From: Vulcaniibacterium tengchongense
GTDB taxonomy: Bacteria; Pseudomonadota; Gammaproteobacteria; Xanthomonadales; Xanthomonadaceae
Assembly (NCBI RefSeq): GCF_003814555.1
Contig: NZ_RKQN01000003.1
Coordinates: 169,611 to 233,610 of the forward strand
Length of the DNA stretch: 64,000 nt
Reading direction: 5' to 3'
The first letter of the stretch is position 1, and every line of letters begins with the position of its first letter. The position numbers and the translations under genes were made by a program. Below are positions 50,927-59,101 of the stretch, one piece after another. A model generated the notes under the pieces. The model was not told where the DNA came from and did not search any database. It saw only the letters and a list, made by a program, of their open reading frames with translations.

Positions 50927-53097
50927 TCCGCGTCGACGACGCAGCGGAAGCCGATGCAGCCGGAGCGGTCCTTGCTCGGCGCCATCAGCAGGTACTTGCC
51001 GTGCTGGTCGAGCCGGTACGCCTGCGGGAAGTACCAGTGCGAGGTCTGCGGCCGGTAGGCGCTGCCGCCGCGCAGGATCGCGGCGCGGGTGTGCTCGTCC
51101 TCGTATTCGTCGGTCCATTGCCAGACGTTGCCGACCAGGTCCAGCACGCCGAACGGGCTGGCGCCGCGCGGGTGCGCGTCGACGTCGGCCGGCGGCCTCA
51201 GGCGGCGGCCGCGGTTCGGCGGCGGCACCGCGGCCTCGTCCCAGTCATTGCCCCAGGGGTACAGGCGGCCGTCGCCGCCCTGCGCGGCGTACTGCCATTC
51301 CCACTCGCGCGGCAGGCGCTTGCCGGCCCAGGCGGCGTAGGCCCGCGCGTCCTCCAGCGACACCCAGGTCACCGGCTTGTTCTCCCAGCCCGGCAGCGGC
51401 GCGCCGTCGCGCCAGTCGCGCAGGAAATTGTGCGCGTCGCGCGGCTGGTAGCCGCTGGCGTCGAGGAAGGCCTTGAACTGCGCGTTGGTGACCGGATGGC
51501 GGTCGATGTGGAAGGCGCGCATCCGCATGCGCCGGCGGTGGAAGCGGCGCGGGCTGTTCTCCCACGGGTACTGCACGTCCACGCCTTCCCAGGTCTGGCC
51601 TTCGATCTCGATGCCGCCGACCGCGAACACGAACTCGCCCGCCGGGATCGTCACCATGCCCTCGGGCGCGACCGCGGCCGGGGCCGTGGGCGCGACCTCG
51701 ACCAGCCGCTGCGGCAGCGCCTTCCACTGCGCCGACAGCGAGCGAAGCGGCGTCTTCGCCCATTCGCGCATCCGCGCGAGGAAGGCATCGAGGCCCTCGA
51801 CCTGCGCGCCCGGCTCCAGCGCCAGCACCGCGCCGAAGCCGCGGCCTTCCAGGTCGAACTCGAGCACCGCCTCGCCGCCCGCCCGCAACGGCTGCAGCTC
51901 GACGCCGTGCCAGAGGTCGTAATAGCGCACGCCGTCGCGATGCGGCAGCGCGAGCTGCTCGCCGCTCACGTCGCACTCGTTCCGGTTGACCACGGTCCAC
52001 AGGGTGCGGCCCGCGCCCGGGAAGCGGCTGGCGAAGACGTCGCGTTGCAGCGTCGGGAAGTACGGCGTCCATTCCAGGCTCACCATCAGCTCGGCGAACT
52101 TGCGCTCGATGGCGGCGATGCGGCGCAGCGATTCGGCGTCGCGCGGGGTGAACTGGTTCCAGATGCCCCAGACGTTCTCCCAGGCGTTGTAGCCCACGCC
52201 GTTGAAGAAGATGTACTGCAGGTCGTGGTTGCGGTCGCGGCCCCAGCGGTTCTCGTAGTTGATCATGTGCCGCGGCTCGAGCCACTTGAACTTGGCCACC
52301 GGCGGGATCACCTCGTTCGGCGCCTTCTTGCCCCAGCTCTGCACGTTCCAGTTCAGCTGCTCCTCGGCGCTGATCGTGGACTCCGGCTGCACCACCACCG
52401 GCCGGCCGAGCGCGTCGCAGGCGTCGAAGAACGCGCGCGGCACGCCGTTGTAGGTGTCGCCGTTGATGCCGTCGGCGCCGACCGCCTTCACGATCCGGGC
52501 GATCGCCCGCCAGTCCGGCTCGCCCTGTTCGCGGGTGCCGTTGTCCCAGGGCATGGTCGGCAGGAACACGCGCACGCCGCGGCGATGGAAGTCGTCGACC
52601 GCGCTCTTCAGCCCCTCCAGGCCGCCGGGCAGGTCGGCGGCGAGATCGAACTGGTTGCGGTCGTCGATGCCGATGTTCGGGTACACGTACCAGATCAGCA
52701 CGCTGTCGACGCCGCCGAAACGCGCTTCCAGGTCGTCGAGGTACCGGTCCACGGTGTAGCGGCCGGCCACCGGATCGTAGAAGTAGCGGTCCTCCACCAT
52801 CATCTGCACGTGGACGAAGTTGCGCTGCGCCCACTGCAGCTCGGGACGGCGGTAGTGGGCGTCGTCGTAGCCGATGCGGGTCAGGTGCTCGCGGCGCCAG
52901 TCGCGCAGCTCGCGCAGCCAGTCGGCCGAGGTGGCGTTGACGTCGGTCTTCCAGTGGCCGATCTCGGCGAACGGCCAGCCCGGCGCCTTGCCCGGCGTGG
53001 GCAGGTAGCGGCCGGTGGTGACGTGGGAGAACTTGAATTCGGTCTTGACCGGCGGGCGCTCGGCGGCGGTGTCGTCGTGGGGCGAAGCGGAACTCAT
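50923..53097 (-). CDS. Fusion of glycoside-hydrolase-like TIM domain and SUMF1/FGE-type domain
   Basis: In this 724-residue protein, residues about 20-475 resemble an alpha-amylase/GH-type barrel acting on large glycans (FHRRGVRVFLPTMPWDNGTRE, GADGINGDTYNG, WGIWNQFTPRD). Residues 481-724 form a formylglycine-generating-enzyme-like domain (GMVTIPAGEFVF, HPVTNAQFKAFLDASGY, GKRLPREWEWQYAAQGGDGRLYPWGN, GNVWQWTDE, GFRCV). The Cys pair that catalyses FGE chemistry is not found, so it is unlikely to be a sulfatase activator. It overlaps rbsK and the GH127 gene by 4 bases each. The activity is unknown. Confidence 0.8.
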   Translation of the reverse strand: MSSASPHDDTAAERPPVKTEFKFSHVTTGRYLPTPGKAPGWPFAEIGHWKTDVNATSADWLRELRDWRREHLTRIGYDDAHYRRPELQWAQRNFVHVQMMVEDRYFYDPVAGRYTVDRYLDDLEARFGGVDSVLIWYVYPNIGIDDRNQFDLAADLPGGLEGLKSAVDDFHRRGVRVFLPTMPWDNGTREQGEPDWRAIARIVKAVGADGINGDTYNGVPRAFFDACDALGRPVVVQPESTISAEEQLNWNVQSWGKKAPNEVIPPVAKFKWLEPRHMINYENRWGRDRNHDLQYIFFNGVGYNAWENVWGIWNQFTPRDAESLRRIAAIERKFAELMVSLEWTPYFPTLQRDVFASRFPGAGRTLWTVVNRNECDVSGEQLALPHRDGVRYYDLWHGVELQPLRAGGEAVLEFDLEGRGFGAVLALEPGAQVEGLDAFLARMREWAKTPLRSLSAQWKALPQRLVEVAPTAPAAVAPEGMVTIPAGEFVFAVGGIEIEGQTWEGVDVQYPWENSPRRFHRRRMRMRAFHIDRHPVTNAQFKAFLDASGYQPRDAHNFLRDWRDGAPLPGWENKPVTWVSLEDARAYAAWAGKRLPREWEWQYAAQGGDGRLYPWGNDWDEAAVPPPNRGRRLRPPADVDAHPRGASPFGVLDLVGNVWQWTDEYEDEHTRAAILRGGSAYRPQTSHWYFPQAYRLDQHGKYLLMAPSKDRSGCIGFRCVVDAE

Positions 53098-54077
53098 GCG
53101 GGAACGATCCGGCGTGCGGGGGAATCGGGGGCCAGGCCGCAATGATCGGCCAGTTCGGCGAGGAGCTGCGGCGCCGCGGGCGGCGCCTGGCGCAGGAAGG
53201 CGTCGACCTCGCCGCGCGTGGGAATGCTGGGCTGCGCGCCCAGCCGGGTGCAGGCCAGGGCCGAGGCCGCGCAGGCGCGGCGCAGCGCCTCGGGCAGCGC
53301 CGCGCCGCCGGCGAGCGCGGCCACCAGCACGCCGCAGAAGGTATCGCCGGCGGCGGTGGTGTCGAGCGCGGCCACGGCGAAGGCCGGCTGCAGGTGGCAC
53401 TTCGCGCCGTCGCGGACGAGGCAGCCGCGCGCGCCCAGGGTGACGGCGACGCAGGGCACGTCGAGCGCCGCCGCGGCGGCGGCGATGCCGCCGCGGTCGC
53501 CGGCCAGCGCCGCCAGTTCGCCCTCGTTGACGATCAGCAGGTCGACCTGCGCCAGCAGCTCGGCCGGCAGCGCCTGCGCCGGCGCGGCGTTCAGCGCCAC
53601 CTTCGCGCCGGCCGCGCGCGCGGCGCGGGCATAGCCGGCGACCACGTCGAGCGGCGTCTCCAGTTGCAGCAGCAGCCAGGCCACGCCGTCGAGCGGCGGC
53701 AGGTCGGCCTCGGTCAGCGCGGCATTGGCGCCGGGCGCGACGGTGATCGCGTTCTCGGCGTCGTCGCCGATGCAGATGAAGGCGGTGCCGGTCGGCAGCG
53801 CCGCGGAGCGCACCACGTGCGCACGCACGCCGGCGTCGCGCAGCGACTGCTCGATCGGCTGCGCGAAGGCGTCGTCCCCCAGCGCGAGCAGCATGCGCGT
53901 GTCGGCGCCGCCGGCGCGGGCGCAGGCCACCGCCTGGTTCGCGCCCTTGCCGCCGGGCGCGGTCACGAAACCGCGGCCGAGCACGGTCTCGCCCGGGCGC
54001 GGCACGTGGCTGGCGCGGACCACGAAATCGAGGTTGGCCGACCCGGCGACCAGGACGGCGTTGCGTGCGGCGCTCAT
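53094..54077 (-). CDS. Ribokinase-type PfkB sugar kinase
   Basis: This 327-residue kinase has the PfkB signatures GGKGANQAVACARAGG (42-57) and LDTTAAGDTFCGVLVAAL near residue 245, with the catalytic Asp in GDTF. It most resembles ribokinase. In this operon it could phosphorylate a pentose freed by the arabinosidase. It overlaps both neighbours by ATGA. Confidence 0.9.
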   Translation of the reverse strand: MSAARNAVLVAGSANLDFVVRASHVPRPGETVLGRGFVTAPGGKGANQAVACARAGGADTRMLLALGDDAFAQPIEQSLRDAGVRAHVVRSAALPTGTAFICIGDDAENAITVAPGANAALTEADLPPLDGVAWLLLQLETPLDVVAGYARAARAAGAKVALNAAPAQALPAELLAQVDLLIVNEGELAALAGDRGGIAAAAAALDVPCVAVTLGARGCLVRDGAKCHLQPAFAVAALDTTAAGDTFCGVLVAALAGGAALPEALRRACAASALACTRLGAQPSIPTRGEVDAFLRQAPPAAPQLLAELADHCGLAPDSPARRIVPA

Positions 54078-55453
54078 GGCGCGATGGCCTCGTGGACGAG
54101 ATTGAAGAACGGCGTGGCGAGCTTCGGCGGGTCGCGCGCGTCGTCGCGCGGCAGATACTGCAGCAGCAGGATCGCCACCAGCCGCTCGCGCGGGTCGATC
54201 GAATAATAGGTGGACGCGGCACCGGACCAGCCGAACTGCCCCGGCGCGCCGTTGCGGCCCTTGCCCTCCGGGTCGAGCAGCACCGCGCCGCCGAGGCCGA
54301 AGCCCTCGGCATCGCTGAACTCGGTCACCGGCGGCTGCAGACGGCCCTCGAGCTGGTTGCGGAACATCGCGGCCACGGTGGCGCGGCGCAGGATGCGCAC
54401 GTCGCCGAGACGGCCGCCGTCGAGCAGCATCTGGCAGAAGCGCGCGTAGTCGGCCGCGGTGGAGTACAGCCCGCCCGCGCCGCTGTCGTAGGCGTTCAGG
54501 CGAGCGCCGGGACGGCGCGCGCCGGCCGTGTCGGCGAGCACGGTGCGCCCTTCGGCGTCGCGCGTGACGAGGTCGACGACGCGAGCGCGTTCGCGCTCCG
54601 GCACTTCGAAGCCGGTGTCGCGCATCCCCAGCGGGAGGAAGAGGCGCTCGCGCAGGAACCGCGCCAGCGGCTGCCCGCTCGCGACCTCGATCACGCGCCC
54701 GAGCGCCTCGATCGCGGCGCCGTCGTAGGCGAACCGCGTCCCGGGATCGGCGGCCAGCGGCACCCGGCTCAGCCGGGCCGCGAAATCGGCCAGGTCGCGC
54801 GCGCCGTGCAGGTCGGCGCGGCGCAGCAGTTCGTCGGCCGCGGGCGAGGCGCCGTTGCCGCTGGCGAAGCCGGCGGTGTGCGTCATCAGGTCGCGCACGG
54901 TGATCGGCCGCGCCGGCGGGCGCAGGCGCGGCGCCCCGGCGTCGCCGCCGGCGAGCACCTGCACGTGCGCGAATTCGGGCAGGTACTCGCCCAGCGGCGC
55001 ATCGAGCTCGAGCTTGCCCTCTTCGACCAGGATCAATGCCGCCGCCGTGGCGACGGTCTTGCTCATCGAATAGACGCGGAAGATCGCATCGCGCGGCATC
55101 GGGGCGGTGCGCGCCCGGTCGCGATGGCCGTAGCCGCGCCAGGCGACCAGGCGGCCGTCGCGCGCGATCAGCGCGACCGCGCCCGGGTAGCCGTCGGCGT
55201 CGGTGGCGCGTTCGAGCAGCGCGTCGATGCGGTGCAGGCCCTCGGTGGAAAAGCCGGCGCGCGCCGGTTCGACCGGCGGCAACGGCGATGCCGGGTCCGC
55301 GCCGGCGCTCGCCGCCGCCCCCAGCAGCAGCGCCAATGCCGCCGCCCGCCCGAAAAGACGCACCGCGCGGACCGGGCCGCGCGGGCGGATCCCACCGGGC
55401 GCCCGGCGCCCCGCGGGAATGGGGGGGAAAGGAACGCCGCTTCTTCGTCGCAC
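54074..55453 (-). CDS. Exported beta-lactamase-family serine hydrolase
   Basis: This class C beta-lactamase/esterase-like protein has 459 residues from ATG 55453, with the SMSK nucleophile motif (S-X-X-K), the second-motif-like YDGAA and a C-terminal W/SGAAS segment. A hydrophobic signal sequence (FGRAAALALLLGAAASAGA) begins about 32 residues in, so a GTG start at 55360 is an alternative. It may be a periplasmic esterase rather than an antibiotic resistance enzyme. It sits directly behind the TonB receptor gene and overlaps rbsK. Confidence 0.85.
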   Translation of the reverse strand: MRRRSGVPFPPIPAGRRAPGGIRPRGPVRAVRLFGRAAALALLLGAAASAGADPASPLPPVEPARAGFSTEGLHRIDALLERATDADGYPGAVALIARDGRLVAWRGYGHRDRARTAPMPRDAIFRVYSMSKTVATAAALILVEEGKLELDAPLGEYLPEFAHVQVLAGGDAGAPRLRPPARPITVRDLMTHTAGFASGNGASPAADELLRRADLHGARDLADFAARLSRVPLAADPGTRFAYDGAAIEALGRVIEVASGQPLARFLRERLFLPLGMRDTGFEVPERERARVVDLVTRDAEGRTVLADTAGARRPGARLNAYDSGAGGLYSTAADYARFCQMLLDGGRLGDVRILRRATVAAMFRNQLEGRLQPPVTEFSDAEGFGLGGAVLLDPEGKGRNGAPGQFGWSGAASTYYSIDPRERLVAILLLQYLPRDDARDPPKLATPFFNLVHEAIAP

Positions 55454-55454
55454 G

Positions 55455-57653
55455 TCAGAAGTTGATGGTGTGCGTCAGCGAGAACGAACGACCGCGGCCG
55501 GCGAGGTAGTCGGGCTCGTAGTAGTTCTCCCACAGCACCGGGCTGCTGCCGCCGAACTGCGAGGTGTTGAGGATGTAGTACTTGTCGAAGATGTTCTCCA
55601 CGCCCAGGCTCAGGCGGCCGTAGCGCCCCATGTCGTAGGCCACGCTGGCGTCGAACAGGGTGTAGCCGTCGGTCTCCTCGTGGAACTGGTAGTCCTCGTT
55701 CTCGACCGAATGGATGTTGCGCGAGAACCAGCGGGTCGCGGCCAGGTTCAGTTCGAGCTGCGGCAGGATCTTCCAGCTCAGGCTCGCGCTGAGCTTGTCC
55801 GGGCTCACGTCGATGATGCCCATCTCCTTGACCATCGGGCCGTCCTCGTAGAACGCGGTCTTGCCCTCGGCGTGCGAGTACACCGCGTTGGCGCGCAGCG
55901 CGTCGCTGAAGCGCCAGGCGCCGGTCAGTTCCACGCCCTCGATCTCGGTCGGCGCGCGCACCATCACGTAGTCGCCGGTGGCCGGGTCGACCTGCAGCGA
56001 TGCGCCGAAGTCGGACGTGCTGCGGTACAGCGAGACGCCGAAGCTGCCGCGCTCGCCGGCCCAGTTCGCGCCGATCTCCTTGTTCTCGACCACGATCGGC
56101 TGCAGGCCCTCGATGTCGTCGACCGAGCGGCCCGGCGTATTGATGTTGCGCAGCGGGATGCCGACGTTCGGCAAGGTGAAGCCTTCGCCGTAGGAGCCGT
56201 ACACGGACCAGCCCGCCGGCAGGCGCACGATCGCGCCGAAGTTGACCAGGTTTTCCTGGTACTCGAGCTTGCCTCCCTGCACGAACACGCGATTGCGGTA
56301 CCAGGTGGTGGTGTAGTCGTTCACCTCCAGCTCGCCGTCCTCGCGGCGGATGCCGCCGCTCAGGGTCACCGGGCCGATGTCGTAGGACAGCTGCAGGTAG
56401 GGCGCGGTGCTGCTGTACTGCATCGGCGGCACCCAGACGCGGTGGGTGAGCGCCAGGCTCTGTTCCGCCTCGTCCTCGACCACGTCCACGCCGGCCCGCA
56501 GCTCCAGGCCTTCCACCAGGAAGTTGCCGCGGGTCCAGCCGGTGCGCAGGCCCTTCTTCTTCGAGTGGATCTCCGACTGGTCGTTGAGCTGGCCGATCGG
56601 CGCGATCTCGGGATCCTGGCGGTCGATGCTGTTCTCGGTCGGGTAGCGCATCGCCTGGTCGGCGGTGTACAGGTTCGCGAACAGCGTGCCGTCGAAGAAG
56701 TTGCTGTGGGTGTAGGTCAGCGTGTACTGGCGGAAGTCGTTGAACTCGGTCTTCGAGCCCAGCGGCTCGCCGCGCACGGACGTGCTCGGGATGCCGAACT
56801 CCGGCTGGCCCGGGACGTTGACGTAGTTGCCCTTGCCGGTGACGTCGAAGCGGCTCAGCGTGGCCTGCAGGCGCTGCGCGTCGCCCTCGCCGAAGTTCAT
56901 GCCGAACTTCAGGAACAGGTTCTTGCTTTCCGAATCGGCGAGCGAACCGGCGGTGCTGCGGCCGACGCGGTTGCCCTTGCCGTCGTAGCTGACGCCGCGG
57001 TCGAGGAACGCGGTGGAGACCAGCAGGTCGTAGGCGTCCTCCTTGTGGCCGAAGTTCAGGCCGATCTTCCAGCTGTCGCTGTCGCCCTTGAACTGGCTGC
57101 CGTAGCGGGTGCTCAGGGTGGCGTGGGTGCCCTCCTCCGGCGTCTTGGAGATGTAGTTGATGATGCCGCCGGCGGCGCCGATGCCCTCGGCCGCGGAGGG
57201 GCCGTTGATGACCTCGATGCGGCCGACCACGCCCATGTCGGTGAAGGTGGCCGAGCGGTTGCCCTCGCGCAGCGGCGAGCCCTGCGGGATGCCGTCGAAC
57301 AGGCGCAGCGCGATGCGGCCGCGCAGGTTCTCGCCGCGGCTGCCCATCTGCTGGGTCGATTCGGAATAGCCCGGCACGGTGCGCGACAGCACCGAGGTCA
57401 GGTCTTCGGTCAGGGCGAGCGTGTTGCGGATCTCTTCCGGCGTGACCACGGTGACCGCGCCCGGAATCTTGTCCACCGCCTTGGCTGTGCGCATGCCGGT
57501 CACCATCACCCGGTCCAGGTCGACCGCTTCGGCCGTGGCCTGCCCGCTGTCTTCCTCGGCCGCCTGTGCGGCCTGCTGCTGCGCCTGCACGCTGGCGCTG
57601 ACCGCCGCGGCCAGCAGGAACACGCTCAGGGCCGCAGGTTTGTTCTTCTTCAT
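55455..57653 (-). CDS. TonB-dependent outer-membrane receptor
   Basis: This 732-residue receptor has a signal peptide (MKKNKPAALSVFLLAAAV), a TonB-box-like EAVDLDRVMVTG stretch, a plug domain (AVDKIPGAVTVVTPEEIRNT, RIEVINGPSAAEGIGAAGGIINYI) and a 22-strand barrel ending in THTINF. ATG 57653 is chosen for the signal peptide; a longer open lead is not conserved. The following genes suggest a glycan or glycoside substrate, not iron. It heads the leftward six-gene block. Confidence 0.93.
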   Translation of the reverse strand: MKKNKPAALSVFLLAAAVSASVQAQQQAAQAAEEDSGQATAEAVDLDRVMVTGMRTAKAVDKIPGAVTVVTPEEIRNTLALTEDLTSVLSRTVPGYSESTQQMGSRGENLRGRIALRLFDGIPQGSPLREGNRSATFTDMGVVGRIEVINGPSAAEGIGAAGGIINYISKTPEEGTHATLSTRYGSQFKGDSDSWKIGLNFGHKEDAYDLLVSTAFLDRGVSYDGKGNRVGRSTAGSLADSESKNLFLKFGMNFGEGDAQRLQATLSRFDVTGKGNYVNVPGQPEFGIPSTSVRGEPLGSKTEFNDFRQYTLTYTHSNFFDGTLFANLYTADQAMRYPTENSIDRQDPEIAPIGQLNDQSEIHSKKKGLRTGWTRGNFLVEGLELRAGVDVVEDEAEQSLALTHRVWVPPMQYSSTAPYLQLSYDIGPVTLSGGIRREDGELEVNDYTTTWYRNRVFVQGGKLEYQENLVNFGAIVRLPAGWSVYGSYGEGFTLPNVGIPLRNINTPGRSVDDIEGLQPIVVENKEIGANWAGERGSFGVSLYRSTSDFGASLQVDPATGDYVMVRAPTEIEGVELTGAWRFSDALRANAVYSHAEGKTAFYEDGPMVKEMGIIDVSPDKLSASLSWKILPQLELNLAATRWFSRNIHSVENEDYQFHEETDGYTLFDASVAYDMGRYGRLSLGVENIFDKYYILNTSQFGGSSPVLWENYYEPDYLAGRGRSFSLTHTINF

Positions 57654-58133
57654 GGTTCGTCTCTGATGATGTCGCGCCGTCGCGGGCGCGTTGCGACTGT
57701 CCTCAATGCGACCTTGCGAGACGAGCCGTTGTCGTCGCCGCACGGTGCATCCCTCCCAGGACGCTTGGTGCGGTGAACATTGCCGGGGCGCCGACGGAAA
57801 TAGAACCGTCCGCGCCTATGTTCAAAGACTAGTTTTTGTTGCTTGAGGCGAAAGATTTTGTGCGTCGCAACATCCCACCTACCTTCAAGGCCGCGGTCCG
57901 GAATCCGTCAGACCCGCGCGGGGCGAACGGGCGCCTGCGACATCGCGTTCGAGCGCGATCACCTGCAGGGCGCGCATCGGGCGGCTTGCGAACCGGGCGA
58001 ACCGCCAGGAGCGACCTCGCGTGTCTCCGATGCGCACGCTGCATTGCGCGCCGGGAAAAGCGCCTCCCGCCCGCATGGTCCGGCACACGCTCTGCGGCTC
58101 CGCGGCGATCGGCGCTGCGCCGGCTCCCATCCC
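57654..58133. other. Leader region of the TonB receptor operon
   Basis: About 480 bases between the LysR stop and the receptor start with no supportable gene. It holds the AT-rich motif at 57813-57837, also found ahead of the CitE-like gene. Confidence 0.6.
57813..57837 (-). promoter_or_regulatory. Candidate regulator site shared with the CitE-like operon
   Basis: On the minus strand this begins AAAAACTAGTCTTTGAACAT and continues AGGCG. It matches 62466-62490 at 17 of 25 positions without gaps. Both lie upstream of leftward operons on either side of the lysR gene. Confidence 0.5.
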
Positions 58134-59009
58134 TTACATCGCCGCGGCGGCGGCCTTGCTTTCCTGCAGGAACGCGGTGACCAGGCGGATGCGCACCGTC
58201 GAGCGCGACCAGACGATGCCGATGCGGCGCGGCTCGCTCGGCTGCGGCAGCGGGATGCGCGCCAGGCGCAGGCCTTCCGGCCAGGGCCGGGCCCAGTCCG
58301 GCACCAGCGACACGCCCAGGCCGCGGTCGACCATCACCGCGATCGCGTTGAGCGCATTCAGCTCGAAGCGCTCGCGCGGCACGATGCCGACCCGGCGCAG
58401 GTATTCGTCGGCTTGGCGGCCGCCCCATTGGTGGCGGTCGTAGCGGATCAACGGCTCGGTCGCGAGCAACTCGTGCGGGTCGCGCCCGGCCATGCGTTCG
58501 GGCGCCAGCACCACCAGCGGCTCCTCGCGCAGCAGCTGCCAATGGCAGGTCTTCGGCAGCGGAAACGGCGCCTGCAGCACCACCGCCGCATCCAGCGCCC
58601 CGCTCTCGACCGAGCGGTACAGGTCGGCCGAATAGCCCGGCTGGATGAACACGTTGATCTGCGGGAACTTCTCCACCATCCGCGCGAGCACGTCCGGCAG
58701 CAGCCCGGCCAGCCCGGTCGGGCACGCGCCCAGGCGCAGCTCGCCGGACATCGAGTCGTCGTTGGCGACGCTGCGCATGTCGGCGACGTCGCGCAGCAGG
58801 TCGCGCGCGCGTTGCAGGATACGGTGCCCGGCCTCGGTCACGCCGACCGTGCGCCCGGCGCGGACGATCAGCGACGCCCCCAACTCGCGCTCGAGCGTGC
58901 GGATCTGCTGCGCCACCGCGGCCGGGGTGATGTTGAGCTGGCGCGCCGCCGCGGCCATCGAGCCCCGGTCGACCACGGTGACGAAGGTATTGAGGAACTG
59001 GGTATCCAT
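58134..59009 (-). CDS. LysR-family transcriptional regulator
   Basis: This 291-residue protein has a winged helix-turn-helix at 1-60 (FLNTFVTVVDRGSMAAAARQLN, AVAQQIRTLERELGASLIVR) and a periplasmic-binding-like effector domain. It lies downstream of the symporter gene on the same strand, between two operons that share an upstream motif, so it may control both. The effector is unknown. Confidence 0.93.
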   Translation of the reverse strand: MDTQFLNTFVTVVDRGSMAAAARQLNITPAAVAQQIRTLERELGASLIVRAGRTVGVTEAGHRILQRARDLLRDVADMRSVANDDSMSGELRLGACPTGLAGLLPDVLARMVEKFPQINVFIQPGYSADLYRSVESGALDAAVVLQAPFPLPKTCHWQLLREEPLVVLAPERMAGRDPHELLATEPLIRYDRHQWGGRQADEYLRRVGIVPRERFELNALNAIAVMVDRGLGVSLVPDWARPWPEGLRLARIPLPQPSEPRRIGIVWSRSTVRIRLVTAFLQESKAAAAAM

Positions 59010-59101
59010 CGCGACTCCTGGCGGACGCCGCGCAGGCTACACCAGCGGCGCCGGCGGCGGACCGTGCCGAAGGTCGCCTGCGCCGGCCCGCGTCCGCGTG
59101 C

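Noticed and set aside
50923-53097. Sulfatase-activating formylglycine enzyme
   Set aside because: The catalytic Cys pair is not seen and no sulfatase gene is present in the locus.
54074-55453. Antibiotic-resistance beta-lactamase
   Set aside because: The fold motifs are of the broad serine-hydrolase/esterase group and the gene lies in a carbohydrate operon. Resistance is not supported.
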